Assembly: GCA_013399875.1 (NCBI GenBank)
Contig: VXAZ01009370.1
Coordinates: 2,674,032 to 2,738,031 of the forward strand
Direction: 5' to 3'
Length of the DNA stretch: 64,000 nt
Source: Gymnorhina tibicen
Taxonomy: Eukaryota; Chordata; Aves; Passeriformes; Artamidae
Position numbers and translations under genes: made by a program. Shown piece after piece: positions 14,001 through 37,270 of this stretch. How positions within the stretch are numbered: position 1 is the stretch's first letter; every line of letters begins with the position of its first letter. The notes below the pieces were generated by a model. The model was not told the DNA's origin. It saw only the letters and a list, made by a program, of their open reading frames with translations, and did not search any database.

Positions 14001-17000
14001 TCCCCCTGGCTGTTTTCAGGGATTTTGCTGAAAAGTGCCTCCACTAGAAATACTAAGGGATCTTGTAATGCCTGCTATTGTAAACACCATGTTCCTGTCT
14101 CCCTGTAATTGCAAAATAACCCTGTCTCAGGAAATACTTTTGACTTAGAAAATTCCTCACTACTTGCACGTCTCTAAGACTGTGTATTTGTAAGGAAAAT
14201 ACTAGCAGTGATGCAAATTCAAAGCTGTTTGCCTATGTTACAGCAACATTTTCCTTGTGGGCAGGTTGTGTTCCTCACATCCACTACTAAAAGGAACCTA
14301 AGCCTCAATCTGAATTCTAGTTTAGTAGAGGCCACTGAAGCAGAGTTCATAAAAGGGAGCTTTATTTTACAAGGGTCGGGTGTTTTTCCAGTAAGTGAAG
14401 TTCAGGACATTGCCATCAGAGAATTCTCTTATTATATCTTGAGCTCAAAGGGACAAAACCTGAGAAAAATAAGGTCACAGCAAACCCTCTACGGTTCAGT
14501 GACCTTCTAGACAAAGAGTCTCTGGGGAGCAGAGAGAGATGCATTTTCTGAAAGATTGCTCTTTTCACACTGTCACACTGATTTTACCAATAAAAGTGAT
14601 TGCTATATATTAAGTGTAAAATTATTTAAGCTTTCCTAACTTCTGTAGCTTCTGATTTATTTCCAAAGTTCATTGTCCAACTGTCTGAGCTGCAGGGGAA
14701 AAACCCCAAAACTATTAAACCTGTGATAAGGACAAAAGCTGAAATTATAGATAGTTAGGAGTTATGGAACAGAAGGTATGTTCAGGATCTGTATGTTTTA
14801 TATGCAAAAGCCAAAATGGGAACTGAAATTGAGCTGTGAATTCCAGTTACAATTGCATTTATCTTCTTATACATATTACTTATCAAAACCCATTACAATT
14901 TAGTGAACGTAACAGCCTGATTTTGAAAAATTCTGAACACCATCAGCACCTATGACGAATGTCAGGACACTCAGGTTTTGAGCATGAGCATGTTCATGTT
15001 TTGAACATCCAGCAAGTAAACACAGAGAAAGTTTTAAAAGATCTAGAGAAAGAAGCTAGAAGGCAATGAACAGAGGAACGTTTTATTTACTGCAGACAAG
15101 TATGGTCACATTCTGTGGGGTATATTTTTTCTGGTTTTCTTGTTCTCACACTTCACTCTTTTGGGTTCTCTTTCTCTTTTCAATTCATTACTCCTCCCCC
15201 CATCCCTGACTGGGCTCTTAAAAGTATGTCTCTCTCCCCCATAAATATTGCTGACCAAGAGACCAAACAACAAAATAAATGGGAATGTATTATTCCCCAA
15301 AAGCAGCTATTTAGAGTTTTGTTTGGTTTCCATGACTGAGATACCATATATTTCAACAATGCTTTTAATACCTTTTAATTTTTTCTGGTGTTTTGTGCAG
15401 TTTATGTCAGAAACTTCCTTTGTAATCTACGGTGTTACAAAACAAAACAAAGCAAAAAGAATTCCGAATTCTGTAGCTTTTGCTTTTAGAAATGTTTTAT
15501 CTTGCCCATGTTTTTCATTCCTTTATGCTTAGGTATTATAAGCACTGTAGGATACAAACATTCATTCCTTTCCTACTCACATCTCACACTGTTTCGAAGA
15601 GATACTCTACCAGCCTGTCTGTCTGTTCTCTCTACCTCTTACATTTGATCAGCCTGCACAGGGTACTTTCTTCGTCTAGAGCATCAGGGAGTGAGATTTA
15701 TTACTTATTTTGGCCAATGCCTTATGCCAAATATAGCATTTTTTCAAGTCTTAAATGGATACTGTGAACTACTAAAACACCAGTTTTTCATACTTAGAAA
15801 TAAAAAAGTATGACTGCCTACCTGAGGACAAATAAAACCTGCTCCATACATGATACTTCTTACTGAGGAAGAAAGGACATCCTTAGGAATAAGATTATCC
15901 ACAAAGATCATCATAAAATTGTTGTAGAAGGCTAGGTGGAAGACTTGGAAGAAGTTCATTGTTACAAAACATAGAAAGTTCTTCTCTGTCATGATCTGTT
16001 TGGTCAGTGAAACTACTGAGGCCAAGGAGAAAGCTCCATCACTGTTTTCCAGATTAGCACTCTCTGCATGGATTTCCCTCTGCTCGTATTGACTCGTGCT
16101 GTATTTACCCGTGCAACACATACACGCTGTCGCTAACGCCGCGACCAAAACAGCGAACGCCTGAAAACAGGCGAAGTTCTCCATGTTATCCGATATGAGC
16201 CCGCAGAAGAGAACGCTGGTGGACCCAACTAAGGTCGCCACTTGGTTGTACTTGATGAGCTGCAGCCTGCTGTCGTGCCTGGTGGAGCTCTCGGCGAAGA
16301 GCGCGCACTGCGCCAGCAGCACGAAGGTCAGCAAGCCGTCGAAGGCGCACAGCGACACGACGAGGTGCAGGCCGCTCAGCCAGTCCCCCTCCTCGTAGCG
16401 CCTCCAGGGGAACCACGGCAGCAGGAACGCCAGCCCGTACAGGGGGGCTCCGTACAAAATGGAGAACTGGCGCCTGGCGCAGCACTTCAGCCTGGAGTTG
16501 TCTTGAATGTACCCGAAAAGGGGGTCGTTGATGGCGTTCCAGATCATAAACACAACCTGCCGCAAACAAGGGAATTTGTCGCTACTGTCGTTCTTCTACA
16601 GAGGTCACACGAACACAACGTATTTCTTTAAAATAAATCCCTATTCAGACAATAAATAGATGCATGGAAAAGCTACTCAGGTCAAAACGGACTCTTAAAA
16701 CAAATTCTTATTGGTATTCATAGCTTTATAGAAATTTTGAAAGAAGAAGATGGATAAGTAGGCAGGTGACCAACTACACGTGAAATAAACTATCTCTAAG
16801 ACTTCACTCTTTAAAAATGTTATATATCTGGGCTTTCATCCTGCAAAGCTCAGATATTATTCTCACAGCAAGTTAATTCAAAACATGAGCTGGCCCATTA
16901 CTTTCAGGAGAGCACTTACAACACGAGTTACTCACGTGGATAATGACTCGCAGGATAAGTGCACTATTAAAGTACTTAAACAGTCCATAGGAAAGCACTA

Positions 17001-17448
17001 ATGTCAAACTTATCTATGGAGCTGAGGTGCAAGATCAGTTCAGAAAATTACTTCAAGCTATCAAAGGTAAAAATCTTTTCAGCAATTAAGTCTGGAGATT
17101 TTTACTCTGTAGACTGTAAATGATGTGCTTTATGTGTACATTCCGCTGCTTATGGATTACCTAAATTCAAAGATAATTTACTGGTAATTAATTGCAGTGA
17201 TTCCCAAATTAATCTGTCATTAAAAGAACCACCTTGTTGTAATAACACTGACGCATAGCATAACATGGTAATCAAAATATTCCATTGTACAGTACCTGTG
17301 CTTCATGAAATGCTGCTTCTGAAATTTTGTATCGGTTTAGGAAAAGCTTAACGTAGTAGAAATTAAAAATACTGTTCATCATTCCAGCACCTAAGGTAGT
17401 CATGGAATATGCCAGTGCATTAGTATGAATTCCCCAAAGAATCTTCAT
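4918..17448 (-). CDS. MFSD13B: MFSD13B-like (TMEM180 family) membrane protein, six coding exons
   Basis: Coding exons in transcript order are 17448-17296, 16556-15822, 12919-12765, 11291-11208, 10192-10049 and 5047-4918. All have GT..AG borders and join in frame to 466 residues plus TGA. The product looks like a polytopic MFS-fold protein related to TMEM180/MFSD13A: repeated hydrophobic segments, an Asn-Asp-Pro-Leu-Phe-Gly motif at residues 61-66, an Asp-Ile-Val-Asp-Ala-Asp segment at 364-369 followed by a basic Lys-His-Lys-Arg-Arg loop, a Thr-Lys-Pro-Ala-Gln motif at 391-395, and a C-terminal helix rich in Leu, Val and Cys. The substrate is unknown and the family is largely orphan. The start is the first ATG of the most upstream exon found, but the frame stays open for eight codons before it and a splice-acceptor-like site precedes them, so more N-terminal sequence in an upstream exon is possible. 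Its place next to CDR2 fits MFSD13B rather than MFSD13A; I recall, without being able to check, that the human copy is a pseudogene. Confidence 0.85.
5048..10048 (-). other. MFSD13B: MFSD13B-like intron 5
   Basis: A 5.0-kb intron. Apart from the CR1 remnant at about 7455-7835 it is ordinary AT-rich sequence with no exon-like frame matching the family. No RNA gene was recognised. Confidence 0.7.
7455..7835 (-). mobile_element. Degenerate CR1-type LINE fragment (reverse transcriptase region)
   Basis: Read on the minus strand, about 7790-7720 encodes a decayed match to the CR1 RT segment His-Gly-Phe-Thr-Lys-Gly-Lys-Ser-Cys-Leu-Thr-Asn-Leu, with Phe replaced by Ser and Ser replaced by a stop. 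Near 7611-7595 the RT signature Asp-Asp-Thr-Lys-Leu-Gly follows (Gly-Asp-Asp-Thr-Lys-Leu-Gly here). The two motifs lie about 150 bases apart, whereas a full CR1 has roughly twice that, so the piece between, including the conserved Leu-Asp-Phe-Ser-Lys-Ala-Phe segment, is deleted. The fragment is GC-rich against its AT-rich intron. The outer limits are approximate. It is antisense to nothing and sense to the host gene. Confidence 0.8.
10049..10192 (-). CDS. MFSD13B: MFSD13B-like coding exon 5
   Basis: Encodes residues 377-423, with Arg376 and Arg424 split across the flanking introns. It carries Met-Val-Phe-Gly followed by Thr-Lys-Pro-Ala-Gln-Ser-Leu-Ala-Pro, which aligns with the Phe-Gly-Met / Thr-Lys-Pro-Gly-Gln region of TMEM180. 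Acceptor TTTTAG and donor GTGAGT are both good. Confidence 0.88.
10193..11207 (-). other. MFSD13B: MFSD13B-like intron 4
   Basis: A 1.0-kb AT-rich intron. It holds the TA/CA microsatellite at 10403-10470; nothing else is recognised. Confidence 0.7.
10403..10470. repeat. (TA)n / (TATG)n / (CA)n compound microsatellite
   Basis: About ten TA dinucleotides are followed by TATG-type units and then interrupted CA/TA repeats. This is a simple-sequence repeat inside intron 4 of the MFSD13B-like gene and probably varies in length between individuals. Confidence 0.9.
11208..11291 (-). CDS. MFSD13B: MFSD13B-like coding exon 4
   Basis: Encodes residues 349-375; Met348 (AT|G) and Arg376 (AG|A) are split. 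The exon carries the acidic Ala-Asp-Ile-Val-Asp-Ala-Asp-Leu-Ile segment and the following Lys-His-Lys-Arg, matching the Val-Thr-Asp-Leu-Val-Asp-Glu-Asp region of TMEM180. The donor is GTATGT. Confidence 0.88.
11292..12764 (-). other. MFSD13B: MFSD13B-like intron 3
   Basis: A 1.5-kb intron with a purine-rich stretch near 12065-12150 on the plus strand. No repeats or genes recognised. Confidence 0.65.
12765..12919 (-). CDS. MFSD13B: MFSD13B-like coding exon 3
   Basis: Encodes residues 297-347 in phase 0 from exon 2. It contains a cytoplasmic Lys-Lys turn and two hydrophobic segments, with aromatic-rich Phe-Ser-Phe-Tyr-Tyr and Tyr-Tyr-Leu-Leu-Ala-Phe-Tyr. The frame is open only in this phase, and the TTTTCAG acceptor and GTAAGT donor are strong. 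Confidence 0.86.
12920..15821 (-). other. MFSD13B: MFSD13B-like intron 2
   Basis: A 2.9-kb AT-rich intron. Short open frames at 15115-15767 on the plus strand are unrelated to any family I know. No mobile element recognised. Confidence 0.65.
15822..16556 (-). CDS. MFSD13B: MFSD13B-like coding exon 2 (main transmembrane block)
   Basis: The largest exon, 245 codons (residues 52-296). It begins Val-Val-Phe-Met-Ile-Trp-Asn, followed by Asn-Asp-Pro-Leu-Phe-Gly, the family's best conserved motif, then several hydrophobic helices and a loop with Tyr-Gln-Arg-like polar residues. Its first half is GC-rich (16200-16550) and its second half AT-rich, like the rest of the gene. The long minus-strand frame reading past the donor to 15744 is intron read-through. 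Confidence 0.9.
16557..17295 (-). other. MFSD13B: MFSD13B-like intron 1 (between visible coding exons)
   Basis: A 739-base intron, nothing recognised in it. Confidence 0.7.
17296..17448 (-). CDS. MFSD13B: MFSD13B-like coding exon 1 (first visible)
   Basis: Encodes residues 1-51, including the first transmembrane helix with the pattern Leu-Gly-Ala-Gly-Met-Met-Asn-Ser-Ile-Phe-Asn, ending at a GTACTG donor. The ATG is at 17448-17446. Upstream the same frame continues Arg-Arg-Glu-Leu-Tyr-Ser-Trp-Lys before a plausible acceptor near 17476, which has a TACTAAT branch-point-like sequence about 30 bases further up. Either the ATG here is the start, with a short 5' UTR, or an upstream exon supplies more N-terminus. 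Confidence 0.78.
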
Positions 17449-17476
17449 CTTCCAAGAGTACAGCTCTCTTCGTCCT

Positions 17477-20229
17477 CAAGTTACAAAAGAGAATTACAAC
17501 AATTAGTAGGATAATTTTCCAAATTAAAATAACATGGGGGATTTGCTTGTTTCAGAGGTGCAGAAATGGATTCTTAGAGGAAAATTTTCCCATTCTTCCT
17601 TTTTTTTTAAATCAGAAACATGTTTTACTGAGTTATAAGACACTGAGCCCAAAATAATAATAAGTTATTAGGTGACATTTCTAAGTATAATCAGTGCTTA
17701 AAAGTCAATGGAACAAATAGACAAAAATTTAAAAGAAACCCTTCCTAACTGTTGCATAGACTCCACTTAAAAACCTGCTACTGCAAACACTCATCTTGGT
17801 GTAGAGTTCAAAGTAATTGCATGCATTTTAGATCTTTCTTGCTAGCTATATATCCTTAAAATTATGGACTGTGTTGGAATGCAGTGACTCAACTCCTATC
17901 CTTACGTATTCCATTGCTATGAATGTCAAATGCAGCATGCACGAAGGGGAATATTTCTTTCAAAACAAATACCAAGTTTTTCCCTTCTATTTTAAAATAC
18001 TAATTGTTAAGAAGTCATGGAAGCACTATTTTCACCTAATAAACCATGAAACAATCAAAACAAAACACCTTTTAATTAACGTTTTCATGGTATGGAAGAC
18101 TGCATGTAAATAAAACGTAGCAAGTAACACACACATACAGTATTTTACATATGCCCAAATAACAGAGATTCAGCCCACAAATACAGATTTCTTTAATCTA
18201 CTAATCCATTCAGCCAACAAATTTTTAAGATGCTGATCTTTTCCATCAATTACTTCAGCATGTTTGGTGTAAACTATGCCATGAAAAGAGCCAGCTCCAG
18301 GAAACCTCTACTTTTTAAAGCTGTTTAACTGCTACCTAAAAGTAGTCCTTGACCATACTTGATTCTATAAGCCCAATACAAAAATACTCCCAGGTATCTG
18401 TTTTTAACTGAGACTTTATTCATTTTTACATCTGTTGAGGGAAGCTGTCTCCCATTAATTTGAATACTTCAAGTTCGAATTTCAGTCTTACTATGCAGAG
18501 CTTTACAACCTGCTTTATGTCAACAGTTCACACTTTGCTCCTCTGCATATTAACAATTTTACCCTGAACGCAATTTTCACATATCCATCAAAATACCTAG
18601 TTTGAATATCTGCCTGATCAGCAGCTCTATATGCAGCTCCCTGAACTCCTCATAAAAATAACCATGGAAGAAACAGGAAATGAAAGCCAAGGCTGTTTCC
18701 AGCCTTCCTGTGGTTTACAAGGCGGCTGAAGAGAGGCTGCCGTGCAGGAAGGGAGGAACTTCCGAATCACCGGGCAAGGACCGCGCAAAAGCCACAAGTC
18801 AGGTAGGGACTGGGGAAGGTGGAACAGGCAGTTTTTCCATCCCCCAACATGGAAAATGAAATCTTGGAAGAGCAAATAAAAGTGTGGATGCACTTTTGCA
18901 TATGTATGTAAGATGCTGTGATATGAAAGGCGATGCAGAGAGTAGGTAGCTTCATTCTACGGCTAAGGAAAAGATCAAGCTGACAAACAACTGGAACCCC
19001 AGGATTCGTTTTATTAAAGCCAATTTATTTCTAAGAATACGACTGATTTTTAAAATATTTGAGAATGACCATGATGTATACCTTCAAACTGATTTTTCTA
19101 CAGCCATAGAGACAATTCCATTTTCAGGGGACGAAATTTTGCATTTTTGTAGCAAGTTTGGTTTCACAATCTTTTACTGAGAAACCTAAAATGAAGAAAA
19201 AGGTTATTGAAAAGATGTTCAATTGAAATGTTTATTTTTAAAAATACGTTTGATGTTAATATAAAAGTCATTACAGAATGTTACTGGCAAGTGTAATATT
19301 TGCTTTTTCAAGTCTTCACAAATATACTTAATGAAATGATTTATATAGTGGATATTAGGGCTTTTGGAAAGGTAAACATTTCACCTCTATTTCTACCTAG
19401 AGTACCCTGCACAGGTCTTCAAAATGGAGAATTGGGAGACTTTCCTTTCCTTCAAATTCCACAAGCACCAAGAATAAAACTGCTTCACACTAACATTACC
19501 AGCAAACAGTCACTTCTCAAATCACGTTTGACTCGATTCCTTCTGGCACAAATAAAAATGGTCCCCTCAGTTCAGAAAATCTGAAAGGTTATTTGGAATT
19601 TCTTCAACAAAAATCTTCTAACAATGCACGAACTGGCCTCTGGTACCGTGACTAATTGTAATATGCAGGGTCTGACACAACTCTACCCTAATTGGTACAT
19701 CTGGTCCTGCACCTTGTTTACGGAATGGGTTCAATTAGAAGTTGAGGTACCACACTTCCTTCCCCAGATGTTCCCTTTAATAGCACTACAATGAAATCAT
19801 GCATGAGCATCCCCTCCCTCTTCTTAATAGCCAGCCTTTATATTGAGCACGTTAAAAAACAGGTGCACATTTTGTGACTCACAGAAGGCAAATCGGTTTC
19901 AGAAATTTATAGTGGTTACACCTGTGTTAATACACAGAGGCCGAAAGAACAGGCTGTTCGGGCCACTGAGATGCAGCGTGACATTACCTGCATTTCTCCC
20001 AGAGCGGGACGACAATTGCTAAAAGAAACTAGAGCACGAGTCTAAAGAAGAAAAGTGGATTCCAAGAGATAATAGCAAATGTTGCCTGAGGCGCGCTAGC
20101 TGACATCCTGCCCTGCCGTTCTAGGTCCCACACCGCTGTGCAATGCTCACAGCCCTGGCAGACTGGTCGGACACACGTATCTTCCTCATCCTTCTGACGT
20201 GACTTGCACCACATTAAGACTGAGGTCAG
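17477..20229. other. Upstream or 5'-intron sequence of MFSD13B-like gene
   Basis: AT-rich sequence between the first visible MFSD13B-like exon and the CpG island. A non-coding or short coding first exon of that gene is expected in or near the island, but I could not identify it. No repeats or RNA genes recognised. Confidence 0.5.
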
Positions 20230-21277
20230 AATAAACGCGCTGCTCGTCCCGAGGGGCAGCACTGAGGGCAAATGCTCAGGGGGTGCTCCCAGAGGCAGCC
20301 GGGCTGCGGCACCGGCCGGTGCCCGCTCCGCCGAGCCCGCGCTGCGGGGGCTGCCCCGGCGCTGCGCTCCGGGCAGCCTCGGGGAGCTCGCAGGACTGCA
20401 CCTTTGGGAAGGGCTCGTCTGTTAAGAATGGGGAAGCTACGCTCGTTTTTTCTCAGCAGGTCCCCGGACAGGAAACACGGCTCCCTCCGCTTTGTGCGGA
20501 AAAGAGGCGAGAGCGAGCCGCGGCCGCCCGAGCGGGGTGCGCGGGTGGAGCCAGCCCTTTTCGGGCTGACCCTGCACGCTTCCCCGCTCCGCCCTCCCCT
20601 CCCACACTCCGGCGGGGAGGCGGCCCGCACCTGGGCGCTACGCCGGGTCCCTCCTCACAGGCTCTTCCCTCAGCGCTCCCAACGCGGGGCCAACTACGAG
20701 CCCCCCAGGCTTTCCCTACGCCAAGTCGCACTGTCCCATCCCGGGCCGTGCCAGTCCTGCTCCGCCGCAAGCCGCAGCAGACTCCCCTCAGCAGCCGCTC
20801 CCCGCCATCGACGCCCCTGAGCGCCGGCGACCACCGCCCCCTCCACAGGCACCGACCCACCTCTGCTGACGGGAGGCTGCGCACCGCGCGGGGGGGCGGG
20901 GGCGCGGCCACCCCGGGCCCACCCTCCCTTCGCCCTCATTGGCCCCGCGACACGAATTCGCCTTGCGATTAGCGTAGCCTCCTCTCGATCTGAGCGGCGG
21001 GCGGCTCCCCATTGGCTGCCCGCCGGCGAGGCGAGGCGAGGGTGCTGTGTTTGAATCGCGGGAGGCGGGGGGCGGGCGGCGGCAGCTGCCACGTTGCCGC
21101 CGGCGCAGCCCGGCCAGAAGGGGGAGAGGTTCGGCAAAGTCCGGAACCGCTCGGCAATGGCCGGAGGCGGCTGCTGAGGCGGGGAGCGGCTGCCGGCTCG
21201 CTCTGCCCCGCTCGGTGCGAGGGGGGATCGTGGGGTGGGCGCCGACAGCTCAGCCGCCCGTGAGGGGAAGGGGCGCG

Positions 21278-33680
<12,403 letters not shown>

Positions 33681-35150
33681 CCTTATGTTAGTCAAGAACA
33701 CACTTCATATGAATGTCAGAAGACCCCTTAAATGGATGTATTTCTTAAGCACTCAAAATGAATGTTTTGGATTGGCTGGTAGCCCTGTAGTTAACAAGCT
33801 AGTTAGTTATCAGCTAGATTCCCTGTTCTGTGTAGCAGTAGATTTAATGTTTAGCACTGTCACACAAACTAGTGGTTGTAAAGCAAACAAACAGCATAAC
33901 TTAATGCTACACTACTACTTCATATTACACTTATCTCTGGCCAGAGCAGTGACTGACACTTGTTTCCTTATTCCACTTCAGAAATAACAGAGCTACGAAC
34001 TCTGAATCTCTCACAAGAACCAGACTGAAGCTTTCCTTTGGTTCACAGGGATGATCTAGCCCTGTGACTACACTGATGTAGAAAATTAACAAAAGCAAAG
34101 CCCCGACCAGTCTCAGGGGCAGCATCTCCTCAGCTCCAGAAGGAGGGAGCAGTCCAGCTGAGCTTGCTTTGGCAGGGTGGTGGAAAACTGTGCTTGCTTT
34201 AAGCCAATACCATGCTTTCACAATCACTAAGCCCTCCCACAGATCAGTATAAATGTCTTCCTACTAAGAAAGGATTTGATGTAAAGTTTGTGTGGCTTTT
34301 TAGATACAGTTTCCTTTGTAGGGCACTTTGTCTTAAGGCAAGATACTGTGAATTGACTCTTAACGTGTTATTTGGGACCTACTGTTCTCTGGTGGAATGT
34401 CTGCAAAGTACATTTTTATGTGTATTTGGTAAGTTAGAGAGTTGTTATTTAGCTATTTAACTTTAGAAGTAGCATAGACATAGTGGAGTAGCTTTTAATG
34501 TTACATACCACAAACTCCAAGTGCTTGAGGAGACAGGCCAGGTAAAACCTTACATTGTTTTGTCTGTTGCTTCCAGTGTCAGCCTCTCTGGACCTATTCC
34601 GTGCTGCCTGGGGGGTGGGAGGGTGGGCACAACACTGCCAGCACATATCCTACTGAAAACAGGGGACCACATTCTTGTTCTTCCTCTCCTTTTCCACGCC
34701 CTAGTAGTAATTCGTATGTACTTAATTTCTGAAAAACAAAGAACATGGAGATGGTTGTTCTTTAGAACAGCTTCAGGCTGTGAAGAAAACAGATGAAGAG
34801 GGAGGAAAAAAGGCACAATGAAAAGGTGACATCCTTCTCCTTGTAAAGGGTCTCATAGCTTAATGTGGCCAGCAGTTCTTGGGAAGCAGCTTTCTGCCAA
34901 GTTGCTTCAAGGTACCAAACCCTTGACCCGGAATGTTGAGAGTTTCTCAGCTTTAGTCCAGCTGGTGCTGCTGCAGCTCTGCTGCCTTATGCTGTTCTCT
35001 GTTCAGCTCGTCCTTCAGGTGCAGTATTAAGACTTCATGTTGTGGGAGTTTCTCTAAAACATGTATTGCAGTCTGAAAATTATTTAAAAATGGGAATCTG
35101 AATCTTCTGAATATTTTTCTAAGCAAATAAATAATCCAGTCAAGCTACAT
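33681..35150 (+). other. CDR2: Probable CDR2 3' UTR
   Basis: No coding signal after the stop. AATAAA at 35126-35131 gives a 3' UTR of about 1.47 kb, in keeping with a long CDR2 UTR. A second AATAAA at 35949-35954 would lengthen it to about 2.3 kb. Cleavage sites are inferred. Confidence 0.55.
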
Positions 35151-36441
35151 GTGTAAGTAGTAATTATATCCATCTGTGCCAATCAGGAAACAGTGTACTT
35201 GGTGCAGATGACACCTGCATTATCTAGTCTTGCCATCTTTCCTACAGAGCTCAGATGGAGTTCCCATGAAATTTGTATTTTAGAAAAGTTATGCTACATG
35301 GAAAAGAACAGGCCTGTCTAGGACAGAAATCCAGATGAAAGTAAGTAGTTTTTCCTCGTTGTTGTGGTTTATTTCAGCGCTGTTCAAAAAGGAGGCAAGT
35401 GGGGGGAAAGGCAGAGCAGCTGTTGTGCCAAGAGGTTACTGCGCTGTCACTGTGTCCCTGCCCCCTGGACCCGTCTCACCCCAGCTCAGAGAATGAAAGC
35501 AGGAACCTGAGAAAGGCACGAAGTGGTTCACTGCCAGTATTCCTTACCACTTCAGGGGCAGTCCACACCTGCTGGGCAGAAGACGTGTAAAAGCAGTTCC
35601 AAATTCTTGGTTAAATTGGTGCTCTTCAGTGGTTTACTACTTTTGGCTAATTTAGAGCACTTCAGTAGATGAAATTTCTGTGCTTTAAAAATACCAAAAA
35701 TATGTCCTCAGAACTTCTTGATTCTTCTGTACTGTACCCCCTTGGCTGCCTGTGCCATTGCTGAGCTCTGGCTGTCCTGCAGCACTTACCTGTGCAGGCT
35801 GTGCAATTAAACCCCTCCTGGCTGGGCTCTTCTTAGAGCTTCTCGTGGAGCGTGGCTTTCCCAGAGAGCTTTCCAGCCACAGCCAGTGGGTCAGTGCCAG
35901 CCAGGGCTGCCTGAACATAAAACACATCCCAGTTTTACTGATACAGTTAATAAACTACACTAGCCTATTAAATAAGGTAGAGTTTTAGCAGTTTGAAAAT
36001 AGCCATTTTCCACCAAAATGCCGTAAGTATGGTAACAATATTTTTACCCAGTCTTACCTGGATTAGCTACCTTAATCTGCTTATTTTAGTCAGCAACTCA
36101 ACTCAGCCTTTTCTGAGCATAAGGAGATGAAATCAATAGAATCCCCTTGAGCTTCTCATGTGATGGAAGAAGCTACAGCAGAGAGCAGGAGCAGCAGTGC
36201 CCGTGCTGTGCAGTGCCCACAGCAGGTACTCCTGCTGGTGCTGCAGCTCAGGATGAGCCACCAGGGCTGGGTCCCTGTCCCTGCTGCTGTGTGGCCCAGG
36301 GAGCTCGGGGACTGCACTGCAGTTTGCTCTCCACCTCTGTCCTTCCTCCCCGGGCCTTCAGCTTGTAAAAGGAGCAGGTGCAGCTTCTGTTTCCTCTTGG
36401 ACAAATACAAGGCGGGGTAGAATTGACCTTTGAGATAAAAT
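35151..36441. other. Convergent spacer between CDR2 and POLR3E 3' ends
   Basis: This stretch separates the likely polyadenylation sites of the two convergent genes. It holds the distal CDR2 AATAAA at 35949 and a GC-rich patch at 36150-36420 with only chance frames. No gene or repeat recognised. Confidence 0.5.
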
Positions 36442-37213
36442 TTTATTTAAAAATTACACAAAATAGAGGTTTTACATGGTTGCCGTGTGGTAACTACAGC
36501 TGGATGCCTTCCAGAGGGTGCTCTTGGTTACTTACCTCGCTCTGTCACATACAGTAATGCACAAAGTCCCTCAAACCAACCCCACACCAGTAGAAGAAAT
36601 CCAGTAGTTGTTCCCCATGTTTCACATGTAGATACTTTTCCAAGTAACTCATTTCACAGACAACAGGTGAGAACAATTGCTATGTAGTACAAAGTTCACA
36701 GAGAGTGATTTTGTTCCCCCCTCCCAGGCCTGACATTCCCATGACCATGACTACCTGCTCTCTATGGAGAGGGCTGCAAGGGCTATGACAATGCTCAGAC
36801 TAAAGTACGAGCATCCAGGGATTTAACAAAAACTGGGATGTTTGTAAACAAATTTAATTTATTGGCATTACTTACAAAATAAAGTTTTAGGCCATGATTT
36901 TCCATCATGTCTGTGTCACTATATGGTTTTATTTTTTCATAACGAAACAGAAGGAGAATTGCAATACATTAGAAATCCCAGATTAATCAAGCTGCAGACA
37001 GGGTCCCACGGTGCCTTCCCGGCGGCTCCCGCGCCTCGGAGGCCATGCAAACTCTGAGCGTTGGGATGGCAGCGGCTGCCCGCAATGCCCACGTGCCCCA
37101 GAGCAGCTCAGATCCCGCCCCGGCTGCCGAGGCCACGGCATTGCTCCGGCCGTGCCACCCGCTGCAGGTTCCTCTTGCGTCCCGGAGATCACCTGACACC
37201 GCTGCCACCGCTG
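36442..37213 (-). other. POLR3E: Probable POLR3E 3' UTR
   Basis: After the TGA at 37216-37214, minus-strand AATAAA hexamers occur at 36933-36928, 36863-36858 and 36447-36442, giving UTRs of about 0.3, 0.36 and 0.77 kb. Which is used cannot be seen. Confidence 0.5.
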
Positions 37214-37270
37214 TCAGGACTGCACCGTGCCCTTAAGATACCACATTCCACCGTAGCTCACGCAGCAGTC
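37214..37270 (-). CDS. POLR3E: POLR3E coding exon 21 (last)
   Basis: Eighteen residues (686-703) plus TGA, beginning Asp-Cys-Cys-Val-Ser-Tyr-Gly-Gly and ending Gly-Thr-Val-Gln-Ser. Its acceptor (CCCCAG) is immediately preceded by a CR1 remnant. Confidence 0.96.
   Translation of the reverse strand, partial: DCCVSYGGMWYLKGTVQS

Noticed and set aside
15744..15821. Extension of the large MFSD13B-like frame past 15822
   Set aside because: A good GT donor at 15821 and a matching exon 3 in phase show that this is intron read-through.
20226..20972. Several long overlapping frames on both strands of the CpG island
   Set aside because: All are Arg/Pro/Ala/Gly-rich by composition and mutually overlapping. 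Stop codons are rare in such GC-rich DNA.
21047..21277. In-frame open sequence upstream of the CDR2 ATG, suggesting an N-terminal extension
   Set aside because: It has no ATG; it opens only from a GTG. The family starts at Met-Leu-Ala, as here. The open frame reflects GC-rich 5' UTR.
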